Shown: piece after piece, positions 1 through 12,224 of the stretch | Numbering within the stretch: the stretch's first letter is position 1 | Layout of the letters: each line of letters opens with the position of its first letter | Origin: Hyperoplus lanceolatus | Taxonomy: Eukaryota; Chordata; Actinopteri; Uranoscopiformes; Ammodytidae | Direction: 5' to 3' | NCBI GenBank assembly: GCA_026929865.2 | Contig: CM049410.1 | Location: forward strand, 7,120,501 to 7,184,500 | DNA: 64,000 nucleotides | Made by a program: the position numbers and the translations under genes | The notes under the pieces: generated by a model | The model's database searches: none | What the model saw: the letters and a program-made list of their open reading frames with translations, nothing else | Told to the model about the DNA's origin: nothing

Positions 1-112
1 AGTCTTTATCTATAGAGCACTTTTAAAACAAAATGCAAGTGCTTTCTGTGGGAAATTGAGGTAAAAACAATTCTGAACAATACAAATTAAATAGAATCAG
101 ACCACTACAAAT

Positions 113-116
<4 letters not shown>

Positions 117-152
<36 letters not shown>
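117..152. repeat. (AT)18 microsatellite
   Basis: An uninterrupted AT dinucleotide tract of 36 bases. The surrounding bases 1-664 are AT-rich and hold no convincing gene: reading frames are short and low-complexity. A G-run lies near 595-603. Confidence 0.95.
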
Positions 153-156
<4 letters not shown>

Positions 157-664
157 ACAGTCACTGTATTTTGACTTCTTTTCTCCTCATTGTATTTTGT
201 CTTTATTCTTTCATTATCAAAGCGCATAGTGAAAAAATTAAAACTTTCTCCTCTACTTTTTTCTCTGCTGACCCTAATACTCTTCTGTAAAGGTAATAAG
301 TGAGAGGCTTTTCTGGCTTGATCTCTTTGAATTTGTTGAAAAGCCTAGCATCTTTACCACACAACCTTTTTTTATAACCACAAAGCCACTTGCTCTTTGT
401 CTCTTACAATTTAAGAGAAATGTACGAGTCAAACCACCCATGCAGGTTCCTGCTCCAATATTCAGAAGGGAAGTATCTCTCTTTTTTAAACGTTTTCCCC
501 CCATTAATAATAGGCCTCTGACAGAACAGTTCATTTGTCATTTTCGTTTTCTAAAAAACAAAAGCTAAGAACATTTGTTTCAGATTTACATTTGGGGGGG
601 GGGGACACCTGAGCACCCTTACGCTGCTATACTTGTTGAGGGTACAACACGCCACGTGCACTGG

Positions 665-880
665 CCAATTGATCAAGGTTCAAGGTTTTTATTAAACGTC
701 CCACGAGGGCAAATTTGTTTACAGCATGAGTAGTGGTTAAAAACACACAACAAAACAAGACAAAAATGGACACAAAACACAACAGTATGCACACAAGCCT
801 GAGGAGACACAGAGTGCATAAAAATAAAGTGCCAGGATATAAAAATTTAAAATTAAAAAGAACCAACAAAACACAAAACA
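665..880 (-). repeat. LINE 3'-tail-like fragment
   Basis: Read on the minus strand this ends in a segment of the type found at the 3' ends of fish non-LTR retrotransposons: GCCCTCGTGGGACG, then AATAAAAACC and a short CCTTGAA-like tail near 670-690. No reverse transcriptase reading frame is attached, so only a 5'-truncated 3' UTR is proposed. It could instead be the 3' UTR of a host transcript. Confidence 0.4.
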
Positions 881-2150
881 ATTGATTGACGCCTAGAAAC
901 GTCCTGACGTAACACATTGAACCAAAACAAAGCAAATACAGCCTGGGGGGGGGGGGGCGGGGGGCTGTGCAGGTAAACACACCACTTTACATTAGTGAGG
1001 CAGAAGTGAGAATTGAGTCGAATTTTTAATGAAACAAAATTTGAATGAGCAAAAGACACACAGGCCCGAAATCCTTGTTTCTCCTGAGGGGATTCGTGTT
1101 CGATCCATAACTCTTTTGAAGTCAAAACTCAAAAAAGTATCAACCTTTCATTTACATCATATGTAACTTTCTTGTTGGTCCGAGTAAGTAATTGCTGGTT
1201 GGAGATGGTGTTAGGCCAGAAGGAACTGTCGCTGCTTAAAGTCCATATGACACACTTTTCTCTCTTTTAAAACATAATTCAGGACAAGGATCTAAATGTT
1301 GATTTTGAAAATTACATTCAACAATTTAGTGCTAATGAGGTTCCCGTGTTGTGCCAAAGTTACCCCCCCCCCCCCATGTATGTGTGTGCGTGTGCATATT
1401 TGTCAAGGAAAGAAGAAACCTGTGTGTAGACTATATTTTTCAAGGTTATTAGGAATGATCAGAATTAGGATATTTGTACAATAAAGCACTAGATGGTAGG
1501 ACAGACAGAGAGCATAGACGCAGCAGCGGGTACTCACTTCCTATTGTGGGTAAAGCTATCTTTTAAACCTGCCAAAATATTTATCTCCTCTCTATCATGG
1601 TATATGGCTGGTGGTAAGAGGAAGATGCCATAGAGCAGATGGGTAAACTGCACCATAGAAGGTTATGCTGCATGAGCTATTTGCACTTCCTGTTTATACT
1701 GTTCACATGGATCTAGAACTATCAGATGATGACTAAGGTCTAACATGGTAAGTTACAGTTGAATAAACACAGTGAGTAGAGTTTGCAGAAAGCAAGGAAA
1801 AATGCATTAAGTCATAAAGAAAGAACGATGTAATTGAATGTAATCTGCAATTTTGTAGAAATTTTGTAGAGCAATGTTCTTGTCTGGCCTGTATGGATGA
1901 AGAGCAGCACATGTTGCTGAAAGGCCTTTACATATCGACAAACAGAGGGACCCGTACTTTTTACAGAAGGGTTTCAGAGAGGCAGTCGGCTTCCAAACGG
2001 CTACTCGACAACCATACATGGTAAAAGGAAGGGCTACATCAATTTCAAGAAACATGAAGTACACCGCAGCAGAAACCCTTTTAACAGAAAAGAGAACAAC
2101 AAAAACAGTAGTCTGTAAAGGAAGTATTTTTTTTTCACAAAACATGTAAA
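881..2150. other. intergenic, no gene seen
   Basis: Holds a G-rich run (about 943-962), a C-run near 1363-1374 and generic AT-rich sequence. The longest open frame (minus strand, 1807-2337) begins at a TTG, not an ATG, has no recognisable domain and crosses into a repeat; it is not called as a gene. Confidence 0.6.
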
Positions 2151-3589
2151 GTTTGCATAATAAAAATAAGAGTTTGGTGACTACTGTACTTTTAGTCTGG
2201 CATGACCACTTCCGCCAGCGTCTATTCGCTTGCGTCGAAAAGCAACGCAGCCCTGACGCAGCCCCCTCCTTTTCCGGTTGCTGGCTTTCCCCTATTGTGA
2301 TCCCCCTCAAATTCGGAAACAATTCGCTCACAGTCAACCCGTGTGCTTATGTGCAGCGCTCTCTCACACACACACACACACAGGGTGTGAGAAGTCACAT
2401 TACTGTAGACGGAAATAAAGTGTGGCTATACTTCGGGATAATAATATTGGCGGCGGCGGTCCGGGACGCAGCCTAGTTTAGCCTAGCCTAGCTGTCCAAC
2501 TTCATTGTACAACTACCCCCGGGCAGAAATACCCTCATAAACTCTGGAAAATGAAGCGTGGGGGTTTGAATTGAGCACCGGACCTTATAACCAGCTAGAT
2601 TAAGATCCGCCGTTCCCTTTCTTTGGTGAGGGACTAAGCAGCGGTGTTTTAGCGACTCCAACGGCTTCCACTATCACCTAGCAACTCTTACGGCTACTTA
2701 CTGCAGTTGGTGTAGCGCTCACAACGTCAAAACCCTGTTCTGCCTGTAAACAGACGGACTACGGCTCTGACTACAGCGATAGGAGGTGGTGACATAAGTT
2801 CTCGAATGCTAAAAATTCTACTCGACCGCCGTAGCCGTCCTCTCAACCGCCGATGATAATGTTACCAGAGATAACACTACGTGGCTAGTTAACTCCGGTT
2901 AAGTTATCCCGTGAGCTCCTCGGGGGCTAAAGTGTATGGTGTCTTGACATGCTGGTTAGAAAGCAACACACTATGTATATTCCTTTTGTCTTTAATAGTT
3001 TTTGTGTGGCGTTTGCGGGTTTAGCCATTTCTCTGACGTCTGGACGTGAAGACGTTCCATCAAAATAAGTCCCCCCCCCCCGGCACTATTGTGCAGGACA
3101 CCGCTGCTGCTTCCCGGGGTTAGCCCCGCCCTAGATGATTGTGATTGGTTTAAACAAATACAAACAGGCTAGTCCAGTTTCCCCCGGTTTCCCCACCCGA
3201 ATAGACGGCTCTAAACAGAGTGCTTCCAGACCATACTACGTGCTGTAGTTTGGTCTGGCTTTGCGAGACTACTGTACTTTTAGATGCCACAGAGAATAAA
3301 CTGCATTTATTATCTACTGTACGGACGGGACTCGTATCTTTCTGCCACTTTGCTGACATGAGGCACATTGTACCTCTACGTGTGTGTGAGAAGGGGGGCA
3401 TTAAAGCTGGGTGGATGATTTGGGGAGAAAATGCCTCAAATACCTCAACCGCTCCACAAAGTTGTGCCAAAGTGAATGGACAGTCCCAATAGCCAATAAG
3501 AACAGAGAATCGGAGCCTCGCTCTGATTAGTCAAACTAATCAGAAATCACATACACCAGTTTTAATGGGCAGAATAACACCACCAGATT
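2151..3589. other. CpG-richer repeat-like stretch, no gene
   Basis: CpG density rises here (2210-2290, 2440-2560, 2700-2900, 3040-3130). The 17-mer GACTACTGTACTTTTAG occurs twice, at 2179-2195 and 3267-3283, with related TTCCAGACC/GGTCTGG text near 3225-3260. This suggests one or two decayed inverted-repeat elements. No splice-supported reading frame was found, and no TATA-type promoter with a gene behind it. Confidence 0.5.
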
Positions 3590-3664
3590 ATTATTTTTTT
3601 CACAGCATAGAGATAAACTCACACTGCAAATTAGAATTTCACAGCATATTTACTGACAGCAGAT

Positions 3665-4862
3665 ATGTGGTCGTCCATGAACATGGAGGCATATCTGGGT
3701 GTCACATGCCATTACATCACAAAGGAAGACACTCTTAATACGGCCATGCTAGGAGTGGAATATTTTCCTTTGTGTCACACGGTTGACAACTTAGCCCTGG
3801 CACAGGCTAAGATTCTGGATGACTGGGGGATCAAGGGTAAGGTGAGCTGCTTGGTCACAGATGCTGCAGCAAACATGAAAGCCTCTGCAAGGACACTGCA
3901 GGTCACGCACAGCATCTGGGTCGCTCATGCACTCAATTTGTGCGCAAGTCCTTTGACCAGGTCCCCATGCTTACAGACTTACGTGAAAAGTCCAGGAAGA
4001 TTGTGACCTACTTCCGGACCAGCACTGAAGCTAAAGAGCATTTATGCCAAATGCAAGCACCAATGGGCAGGTCAACACACAAACTGTTGATAGAGGTATA
4101 AACCAAATAGCACCTCTTTAATGTTAGAACGGCTGTTTAAACAGCGTGAAGCTGTGGGTGCAGCCCTGGCTTCGCTTCACACGGAGCTTCTCCCACTCAC
4201 CATATTTGAAAATGAAGCAATTGAGGAAGTGACAAAGGTGTTAGGCCCATTTCAGCGGGCCACAGTGGAACTCTCTGAGGAGAAACGTGTCTCTGGGTCA
4301 AAGGTTATACCTCTGATGAAGATGATCCACCACACAATTCAGTGTGAGACTGCACATTTAAAAACTGACCCTGCAAAACACCTAGCTGACAACCTCATCC
4401 ATCGCCTGAACATATGGCAAATTTGGAGTCTGTGAGTGTTATGACACTGGCAACATTGCTGTACCGGTTTCACAGCCCACTAAAAGCAAATGGGGGGGTG
4501 AAACGACTGAAAATGGAATGTGCACGTGAAATGCAAGTCGTTGCTCCACAGACGCCTCCAACTGCCACCTGTGATGCTGCTGCACCAGCGGCTTCAACAT
4601 CATCCACATCCAGCTCAGGTACAGGAAGTGTTCCTATGAATACACCTATATTATAAATGTTTAATGACCTACTGGTGTGTATTCTTTGTGTAGGTGGTAG
4701 TAACCTGTGGCAGCTGCTGGACACGACAGTGACTCAGAGGCGTGGAGTGTCCAATGCAGAGGCCGAGGCTAATTGTGGAAGTTCAGCGGTACCTGGGAGA
4801 ACATAACCTTCCACGACAAGAGGATCCACTGCTGTACTGGCACAATCACAAGCACCTTTATC
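3665..4862 (+). pseudogene. hAT transposase, ZBED-like, 5' and central part, decayed
   Basis: The translation carries hAT transposase text in order. First comes the catalytic-core start around MWSSMNMEAYLGVTCHYI, then GIKGKVSCLVTDAAANM and a degenerate WVAHALNL. Next is MLERLFKQREAVGAALASLH followed by a helical stretch ending DPAKHLADNLIHRL, and finally LWQLLDTTVTQRRGVSNAEA leading into DPLLYWHNHKHLYP of the C-terminal dimerisation region. These pieces lie in different frames with in-frame stops near 4099-4112, so the gene is dead. The N-terminal BED finger is not visible. The gene is cut at 4862 by a 10.3-kb element and resumes at 15154. This is a DNA transposon gene, not a host gene; similarity to vertebrate ZBED1/ZBED4-type proteins reflects their hAT origin. 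Confidence 0.85.
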
Positions 4863-5041
4863 CAGGGGCGGATCTAGAAAAATATTCATGGGGTGGCAAG
4901 AGGGTGGCAGGAGATTTTAAGGGGTGGCAACCTGTGGCGGATGTATACAGTATGCCAATTTAATTAAAGCCATATAAATAAATATTTACTTGGGAAAGCC
5001 CCCACATTTAGATATGTTGACTAAATAACATAATACTTAAT

Positions 5042-5166
5042 GGGCCAGTTTCACAGACATGGATTAAGCCTAGTCCTGGACTAAATGGAATTTTGAATGG
5101 AGATTGTCCATTGAAAGTACAATTTAGTCCAGAACTAGGCTTAATCCATGTCTGCGAAACCGGCCC
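5042..5166. mobile_element. palindromic MITE, GGGCCGGTTTCACAGAC type
   Basis: A 125-bp element made almost wholly of two inverted arms. The left arm starts GGGCCAGTTTCACAGACATG and the right arm ends as its near reverse complement. AAT flanks both sides (5039-5041, 5167-5169), a possible 3-bp target duplication. A diverged relative lies at 30454-30574. Family assignment is uncertain; 3-bp duplications are known for PIF/Harbinger. Confidence 0.75.
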
Positions 5167-5244
5167 AATGTATTGTAGCACGAGTGAAGCCTTACATTTA
5201 AACATAAAAGGTGTCAGACAAAATGTTAAAGATTATTATTACTG

Positions 5245-5432
5245 GGGGCGCCTTTAGCTCAGTTGGTAAGGCGTCCCCCTCCCGGGCTGGGCCCAGCAGC
5301 AGACCCGGGTTTGATTTCCACCCGCGGTCGTTCTCTGCATGTCACTCCCCTCTCTGCCCCATTTCACCTCTGTCTCTCTGCACTATCAATAAAGCATAAA
5401 AATGCCCAAAAAATATCTTAAAAAAAAAAAAA
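5245..5432 (+). mobile_element. tRNA-derived SINE (copy 1)
   Basis: The tRNA-like head has an A box (TAGCTCAGTTGG) and a degenerate B box (GGGTTTGATTTCC), then a body with TTCTCTGCATGTCA and CCATTTCACCTCTGTCTCTC, then a poly(A) tail. A 16-bp target duplication with one mismatch flanks it (5229-5244 and 5433-5448, AAGATTATTATTACTG type). This supports LINE-mediated insertion. Three relatives lie at 34363, 38291 and 39394. Confidence 0.93.
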
Positions 5433-5448
5433 AAGATTACTATTACTG

Positions 5449-6339
5449 AATAATTACTACATTACCTGCCTCACAACAAACACCTGCACTAATACACCAG
5501 CATGGGGCTCAAAATCTATGCAAATAGGGCTGCAATAAGTAATTAGTTAACAGTGAGTCTTTGGTATTTGTCTGTGTTAATATGAGATACTCCCATCAGA
5601 TCTCAATCATCAGTCTAACTTGAGTTTAAATATCAAGTTATTCAAATACTCTAGTAATTTACATACAATACAGATAAAATCATTCATATAAATATTGTGT
5701 GGCATGTTCCTATGTTTGGTCACAAACAGTGACCTGTTAAACACACTGTAAATGGGAAGAGGTTCAGTAATGTCCAACACAGAAATAGGCCTACTGGTTA
5801 TTATGAGCAATTGATAAGCACGACCTAAGACCTTAATTTAAAATAGTGTGATACAAATTAGGAAGTATCCTTATACAAAGGCCTATAGATACAATTAAAC
5901 AAAATAATTGATGAATTTCAAGGGTGTAGGTTATGATTAAACCTTGGTTTAGGATACTTTTTAAATGGGAGGTCTGGGGGTGTCCCCCCAGAAATTTTTG
6001 AGCATTCATCACTTCATTTCCTGCATTCTGGTGAATTTGTTTGCATCAAGTTTATGTAAAGTAATTGACAACATTTAGGTTCCCAGTGACAAAAATAGAA
6101 TAAAATAAAATGCAGTAATATCATGCATTCTGTATTGCTTTCAAATATTGATTCTCCTCTATTGTTAAAAAAAATGGTTTAGATAGTAAAACAATAAGAA
6201 GTGATTATTCACGTCTATCATTGAGAATGTAGTGGCTGGTGGTATTTTACTTGCCTGCAATCTTCAAATATTCAAAAATAACAAAGTGCAAAATGAGGTT
6301 TTAATCCTCATGTACTTCCTTTAAGATACGAGTGACTAA
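5449..6339. other. no gene seen
   Basis: AT-rich filler of the enclosing hAT-type element. A TAGGGCTGCAATAAGTAATT segment near 5524 resembles the end of a common fish repeat, and a short hairpin CTGGGGG/CCCCCAG lies near 5974-5991. Nothing coding is supported. Confidence 0.6.
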
Positions 6340-6460
6340 GGGTGTATTCACACATGCCGTGTTTAGTTCGGTTGAAACGAACTCAGATGCACTTCCGCCT
6401 TTGGTGCGCATCTTTCAGACATGTGTGAATACCAAGCCCCAACCTCAGCGATTTTTACCA

Positions 6461-8234
6461 GTATCCAATAAGGAAGTGACTACAACTGTAATAACCCGGA
6501 AGTGCCACTGGGGGCTGTATGCAGAAGAGAGCCATCTCACATTGACTCCAATGTTAAACATGCCGTTTTCACAGCATTATTAAACCTATTTCAGGCCTGG
6601 ATTGAAAAACCATTCTAGTCTGTATGTTTAGTTCATATCTCCATGACAACTCTGAGGGGGCTGAATTTTTTTCTAGCAGACTAGTTTTTATTCTATTGGA
6701 AGTTAAAATATATGAATTTTAGGGGCGTGGCCTCTTGATTGACAGCTAGCCTCTGTCCCTCACTCAACCCCGAAGGCTAGTTGTAAGGGTTAGCATGCTA
6801 ACTCAGTAGACAGCAGTGTGTTCATTCCTCCATCCCGTGTGCTGTTTGGGGCTGTACCAACGATGGATTAAGGACTGTGGTTTACAGTTTTTTCGGTGAG
6901 TAACACTGTATTTACAATTATTATTGTTATGTTACAACTGTACACTGTAGCCTATAGAACCAATTAAAAGCTGTTAGTTTCGCGAGTGTCCAGTGACAGT
7001 GTTAGCTCTGTTATGCCAGCTAAATAAATAGCTAGTAGCCACTACCATGACTTGAGGCCCGAGGTTTTTTCAAGGCTCCATGCCGCTAACGACTGTTTAT
7101 GGTCAGATGGGCACGTAATGGAATCGGTTCAGAAACAAAAGTTGGGCTGAGCGGTCCAGTTAAACCTTTTACTATCTATGGGTTAAACATATGGCATAGG
7201 AACACTTTTGTGACAAAATATATGCTCACAAGTTTGCGCTCAATAATGTTTATAGATGAAGGGGCTATGTGCATCCGTAAAACCGGCTCCGTTCCACGGT
7301 TACTACGATGGTTATTTTTTTTATAACAGTCGTATAAACTCAAATTAAATATACAATTGTGGCTGTGTTTCCGCATCTGTGTTATCCGTGGATATTATGA
7401 CGGTTATCGTACTGCATTAACTCAAAAATAAATATACAATTTTTGTTGTTTCTTCCTTTATTCCAAACGCTATTTTTCTGAAAAAAATTATTGATTGCCT
7501 AGTGCATTACTTTTATCTGACTCTTTCTGTATTGTTTGACTCAGTGGTTGTCTCTTTGTCCTCTTCCAGGTTAACATGGAGGAATGAATGTGTGCCTCTG
7601 GTCTCCCTGATCTCTACGTGAAAGAGCGACGGTGTGGCCCTTCATCTGGCAGCAACTGAAGTCAACCTACATTCACACTATCCTCGTCTTATCTGCTTGT
7701 GATTATTGTCATTGATTGTGATATTTTGTGATATATCTTGTTCTGCACTGTCCGTCTTTGTAGAAGTATTCCTGCTCTGTAGAAAATCTTTCAAGTTTTT
7801 TTTGTGGGATTTTTTCCTAACTTAAGTAAAGTGTTTTACAACATTACATAGCCCTGATTAGGCCTATATAAAAAAAACATAATTTTATTAATTGATAACT
7901 TAACAGCCCCAAATGTATTATCTTTTGACTATTTTTGTGCAATTTTTAATGAAAATATGCCGAGAATGTTTCATATAGCTTCTCCTGTTAAAATTTCAAT
8001 GCAAAACGTTTACTTGTAACAGAGTAATTTAACAGTTTGGTATTTGTACTTTTAATTCATTAAAGGATGTGAATATTTCCTTCTACACTGTTTAATCTTT
8101 ACCTGGGTCATCTTTGAGTCTTACATACAAGCAAAATCATTTTCATAAGTACTTTTAATATAACATAATGTTCTACTTTTACTCAAGTGATATTGTAATT
8201 GGTGACTTGTAAAAGAGTCAATTCTCTGATATGA
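6461..8234 (+). other. repeat segment with a possible two-exon non-coding transcript
   Basis: A candidate splice donor (CGGTGAGT, GT at 6896) follows a short segment with ATGGATTAAGG, and a candidate acceptor (CTCTTTGTCCTCTTCCAG, AG at 7568) precedes AACATGGAGGAATGA. Open frames on either side are only a few codons, so any transcript would be non-coding. The segment begins with text near 6463-6560 that does not continue the surrounding Harbinger-like sequence and is probably a separate insertion. The rest (7700-8234) is AT-rich with nothing recognised. Confidence 0.35.
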
Positions 8235-8605
8235 TGATGAAGATACTTTTAATGACCACACAGCCAGGCTGGTGGAATTTGTTTTCAGTACAGCTCCTTG
8301 GTACAGGTTCCAACTTTACATTGAACATTAGACATACAGACAGGCACATTACATAATACAACAGGGCCATGCTTAATCGTCAGCGTTCAGATTTCAGATT
8401 GTTGGAAGGCATAGTGTGCAGGGTGAGTGGGATCAGAGATGTGTAGTGTCAGTTTGCGGGATAGTAATTCAAGGGATGGTAGGGTGTGCCAATAATTTTG
8501 GATGCTGTTGATGCACTCTAATTTCTTCCGGGAGAGTGAGTCAAGGCTGGCAAATCAGACTGATGGATGAGGTGAGGATGCTTTCAACGATGGCTGTATA
8601 GAAGC
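8235..8605 (-). mobile_element. LINE 3' fragment: end of reverse transcriptase ORF plus 3' UTR
   Basis: Minus-strand translation gives FYTAIVESILTSSISL, then SLSRKKLECINSIQNYW, then a tail with SDPTHPAHYAF ending at a stop at 8387-8389. FY..IVESILT..IS is the familiar segment just after the reverse transcriptase domain in fish LINEs. About 150 bases of 3' UTR follow, with ATTAAAAGT and an ATCATCAT-like tail. The copy is 5'-truncated to a few hundred bases and at least one stop lies in the frame, so it is inactive. Confidence 0.8.
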
Positions 8606-10329
8606 GATAGAAAGTGTATTTAATCATTTAATTCAACTGTTGCACCTTAACATAAAACCCTGCTCTAAATATTTTATATAATATATGTATATTCAAAATC
8701 ATAGGCTATTAAATTAGTGTTCTCATCTGTTTATAGATTGAATGTGTCCTCCCTTATCATGTATTATTACTGTTAATAACATTTTCAGTCTGGAGACCAA
8801 AATACAATTAATATTATTACAAATACATTGAGATCAGCTTGTTCAGCCCTTAGTCAACACTAGGAGACATTTGTTTCAGCTACGAGCTTTTTAATGCCCT
8901 CTCTCATGTGCTCGGAGGTGATATTGAGAATATGTTCAGCTCTGTTGGAGTTGTTGGACCAAACTGGAGGCAGGGTATTACGTGACTGAGGCTGAGCTCG
9001 TCTACCGGTAGGCTAACAAGTAGAGCGAGTGCTGTTAGCGTAGCTCCTGGCTCGAGCTAATGTTGCTAACTTGGTGCACGTCACAGTACTTCGGCTAGAT
9101 GGGACTATCTCCCTCCCCCCAACGTCGCTACATGCCCTTTTTTGGTACGAGGAAGTGAGGCGGAGTCAAACTCTGGCAAGATGGCGGCGCGCACACGCCA
9201 AGAAAGAAGGGATACTCCTCGGTGAACTGAGGTCGGCCATGATGCTTTATCCATTATATTATACTATCTATGGTGAATACAGCAATCGCACTCGGGGGCG
9301 GAACAAACAAACGATCCGAGACCCAGCTGAAGAGGTGGTCTCTATGCGGTTCCATACGCACTCTGCTGCAGTTCGTTTGTGGTGTGAATTTGTCCGGACT
9401 CGATCCGACCCAATTGCAGGAAGCACTGTGATTTTTCTTTTTTAATAAATCACCGTCAGCTTCACATTATGGGAAAGTGTTGCCTTTGTTGGGAAGATTA
9501 GTTGTGGTTTGACCGGGAGCCCCGAGCAAATATATTACATTTGATAGACAGGAAGCGTAAACATGCTGATGTGTTCAGCGATCAGATGAAGGAGAGGGGA
9601 GCGTCCCCCGCACAGTGCCAACAGGTTCACGCTACGCTTTGTATGAAGTGCGTGTTTTTATTTTGCTTCCCATGTTACGGGACCGTCAATACTATCCCCG
9701 TGTCAGTTTGGAGCTGAGCTGCGCCGAACTCACCCCCAGCTGACACACGGTAGCTGGGGGTGAACATTATTTTTCAGATTTTTCTTTAACAGGCAGCACA
9801 CTTTACTCTGCAACTGCAAAAACAGTAGATTGGTCTGCAGACCCATGTTATATGATTGAGAGACCCATTTCAACAGATAAAGGGTGGATAGCTACTTTTT
9901 ATGAACAGTATAGAATTTACACATAGAAAGTGTATTCCTCTATGTGTGTGGGCCTTAGAGGCCCCTCATGAAGCCCCTAAGACATAGCTAATAATGCTGT
10001 TGCTTTACAATTGCTTTTGTATTTCTCCCCTACTAGTTGAGGGGCCCATGATGATGTATTTCCTTATATTTAGGCTATTCCTTTTTGGAACCTTTTATTG
10101 ACATGAGTGACTGAGCTCTTTGACTATAAGACATGTAAAGATACTATCAGTATCTCTGGCTTTGGGCCCCCTTGAGCCCTTGTGCCCCTTGGCCTGGTAG
10201 CATGCACAAGCATTATTTATTTAAATAATAATAATAAAAAATTAAATTGAAACGGTTGAAACATAGTTAAGGCCATTACTGCATTATCATTTTGGTTGTG
10301 TGACATTGACAGTAAATCTGGCTGAACAG

Positions 10330-10331
<2 letters not shown>
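8606..10331. other. CpG-rich repeat stretch, no gene
   Basis: 8930-9450 is CpG-rich and contains AAGATGGCGGCGCGCAC at 9178-9194, the kind of text seen around start codons. The frame from that ATG is short and there is no splice support. 9280-9420 looks like a continuation of the Harbinger-like left end. A hairpin CACCCCCAGCT (9731-9741) / AGCTGGGGGTG (9752-9762) has a 10-base loop. Nothing else is recognised. Confidence 0.45.

Positions 10332-10398
<67 letters not shown>
10332..10398. repeat. (TG)n microsatellite
   Basis: About 67 bases of pure TG. Minus-strand poly-TH or HT frames through it are artefacts of the repeat. Confidence 0.97.
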
Positions 10399-10401
<3 letters not shown>

Positions 10402-10640
10402 AAGGGATGGGGGGATGTTCATGTGTACCTGTGTGTACGATGTGGCTCTTTGGAGTAACACAGTAAAAAATGTGGCTGTTAGTGTCTGACTGATTGGCCA
10501 CCCCTGATTTACAGTTTCAAAGTATCATGTCAGTTTTGTTTTTGAATTTGTTTACAACAACTATAATTTCTCTCTCAAGAACAGGATTGAGGTACATTGA
10601 GCTGTTGTGTATCATAATATGAGGATTATCAATATAGTAC

Positions 10641-11746
10641 AGATTTGAAGAGTCCAGATGCAGTGGTTTTCAATCAGGACCAGTTCTAATGCGGCCTGGA
10701 CCCCTAAAAACCATTAAAATGTGCATTCTTTGCATTTTCACAAATAGAAAAAAAGTTTCACAAATCAGAAACTATGTTTTCTATAATCTATAGCCTCTCT
10801 GTGATATTCTAGTCCAGATTTGAAGAGTCTAGGTGCAGTGGTTTTCAATCAGGACCAGTTCTAATGCGGCCTGGACCCCTAAAAGGCATTAAGATGTGCA
10901 TTATTTGCATTTTCCCAAATAGAATAAATGTTTCACAAATCAGAAACTATGTTTCCTACAATGTATAGCCTCTCTGTGATATTCTAGTCCAGATTTGAAG
11001 AGTCTAGGTGCAGTGGTTTTCAATCAGGACCAGTTCTAATGTGGTCTAGACCCCAAAAAAGCGTTTACATGTGCCTTTATTTCATTTTCACAAATAGAAT
11101 AAATGTTTCACAAATCACAAACTATGTTTCCTACAATGTATAGCCTCTCTGTGATATTCTAGTCCAGATTTGAAGAGTCTAGGTGCAGTGGTTTTCAATC
11201 AGGACCAGTTCTAATGCAGTCTGGACCCCAAAAAAACCTTGAAATGTATCTTTATTGCATTTTCACAAATAGAATAAAAGTTTCACAAATCAGAAACTAT
11301 GTTTCCTACAATGTATAGCCTCTCTGTGATATTCTAGTCCAGATTTGAAGAGTCTAGGTGCAGTGGTTTTCAATCAGGACCAGTTCTAATGCGGTCTAGA
11401 CCCCTAAAAGGCATTAAGATGTGCATTATTTGCATTTTCACAAATAGAATAAATGTTTCACAAATCAGAAACTATGTTTCCTATAATGTATAGCCTCACT
11501 GTGATATTCTAGTCCAGATTTGAAGAGTCTAGGTGCAGTGGTTTTCAATCAGGACCAGTTCTAATGCGGCCTAGACCCTTAAAAACCATCAAAATGTGCA
11601 ATCTTTCATTTTCACAAATAGAATAAATTTCACAAATCAGAAACTATGTTTCTATAATGTATAGCCTCTCTGTGATATTCTAGTCCAGATTTGAAGAGTC
11701 TAGATGCAGTGGTTTTAAATCAGGACCAGTTCTAATGTGGTCCAGA
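10641..11746 (+). repeat. 175-bp-period satellite, about 6.4 copies
   Basis: The word AGATTTGAAGAGTC recurs at 10641, 10816, 10991, 11166, 11341, 11516 and 11687, a period of 175, 175, 175, 175, 175 and 171 bases. Each unit carries GCAGTGGTTTTCAATCAGGACC and ends CCTCTCTGTGATATTCT. The regular spacing and close similarity indicate recent unequal exchange. The last copy is truncated at about 11746. No reading frame persists across units. Confidence 0.95.
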
Positions 11747-12224
11747 TGCAAAAAACAAAATCTCCCTTCCTTTTAAACAAACTTAATAAAGGTTAAATCA
11801 ATTTTAAACAGTTTTTAAATAATGGTTATACTCTCTTAGATAATCTAGACTAATTAATGTGGCTTTACCGCGGCGATTTAGGAGGTTAAACAACGGAGAA
11901 TCAGTCGCTCCGCAGCTCCTTAAGAATCCCTTAACTTTTCCTTAACTGCCGAATCGGCTGCTGCGAATCAGCTGCCAACTTCAGCGTCGTCTGGACCAAA
12001 GCAAGTGAACTAGCGGACCTTCCCAGTGTGAATACACCCTAAGTGTGCAGTGGACAAAGGGAAGAAGAGATTGCTTTATTTTATAATTTAGCTTTTTGAT
12101 TTGAGAGTGATCCTCGTTGACTTTAGACCGCCCTGACGTCCACAACTGTCTGCTCCATGAGGCTGGAGCCTTACAAAAAAACCAAAAGTATAAAGGACCC
12201 GGTCAGTACTGTATCTGAACATGC
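11747..12224. other. no gene; Harbinger-like right end
   Basis: 11870-12039 is the subterminal part of the Harbinger-like right end, and 12043-12224 is generic sequence. No feature beyond the inverted repeat is supported. Confidence 0.5.

Larger units (their letters stand above)
6340..12039. mobile_element. Harbinger-like terminal repeats bounding a 5.7-kb interval
   Basis: The left end GGGTGTATTCACAC and right end GTGTGAATACACCC are exact inverted repeats, and both are flanked by TAA (6337-6339 and 12040-12042), the 3-bp target typical of PIF/Harbinger. Subterminal text (TTCGGTTGAAACGAACTC on the left, AGTGAACTAGCGGACC on the right) fits the same group. No Harbinger nuclease or Myb-like protein is visible. 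The interior is other repeats: a CpG-rich exon-bearing segment, a LINE fragment, a TG microsatellite and a satellite. The two ends could also come from two separate short copies. Confidence 0.65.

Noticed and set aside
1807-2337. 176-codon minus-strand frame
   Set aside because: Starts with TTG, has no domain or splice support, and runs through a CpG-rich repeat.
5255-5320. Functional tRNA gene
   Set aside because: A- and B-box-like sequences belong to the SINE head; the cloverleaf is not complete and the unit has a SINE body, poly(A) tail and target duplication.
9178-9445. Protein gene starting at AAGATGGCGGCGCGCAC
   Set aside because: The frame is short, lacks splice sites and sits in repeat-derived DNA.
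10641-11746. CRISPR or tandem gene array
   Set aside because: The 175-bp units have no spacers and no conserved frame; it is a satellite.
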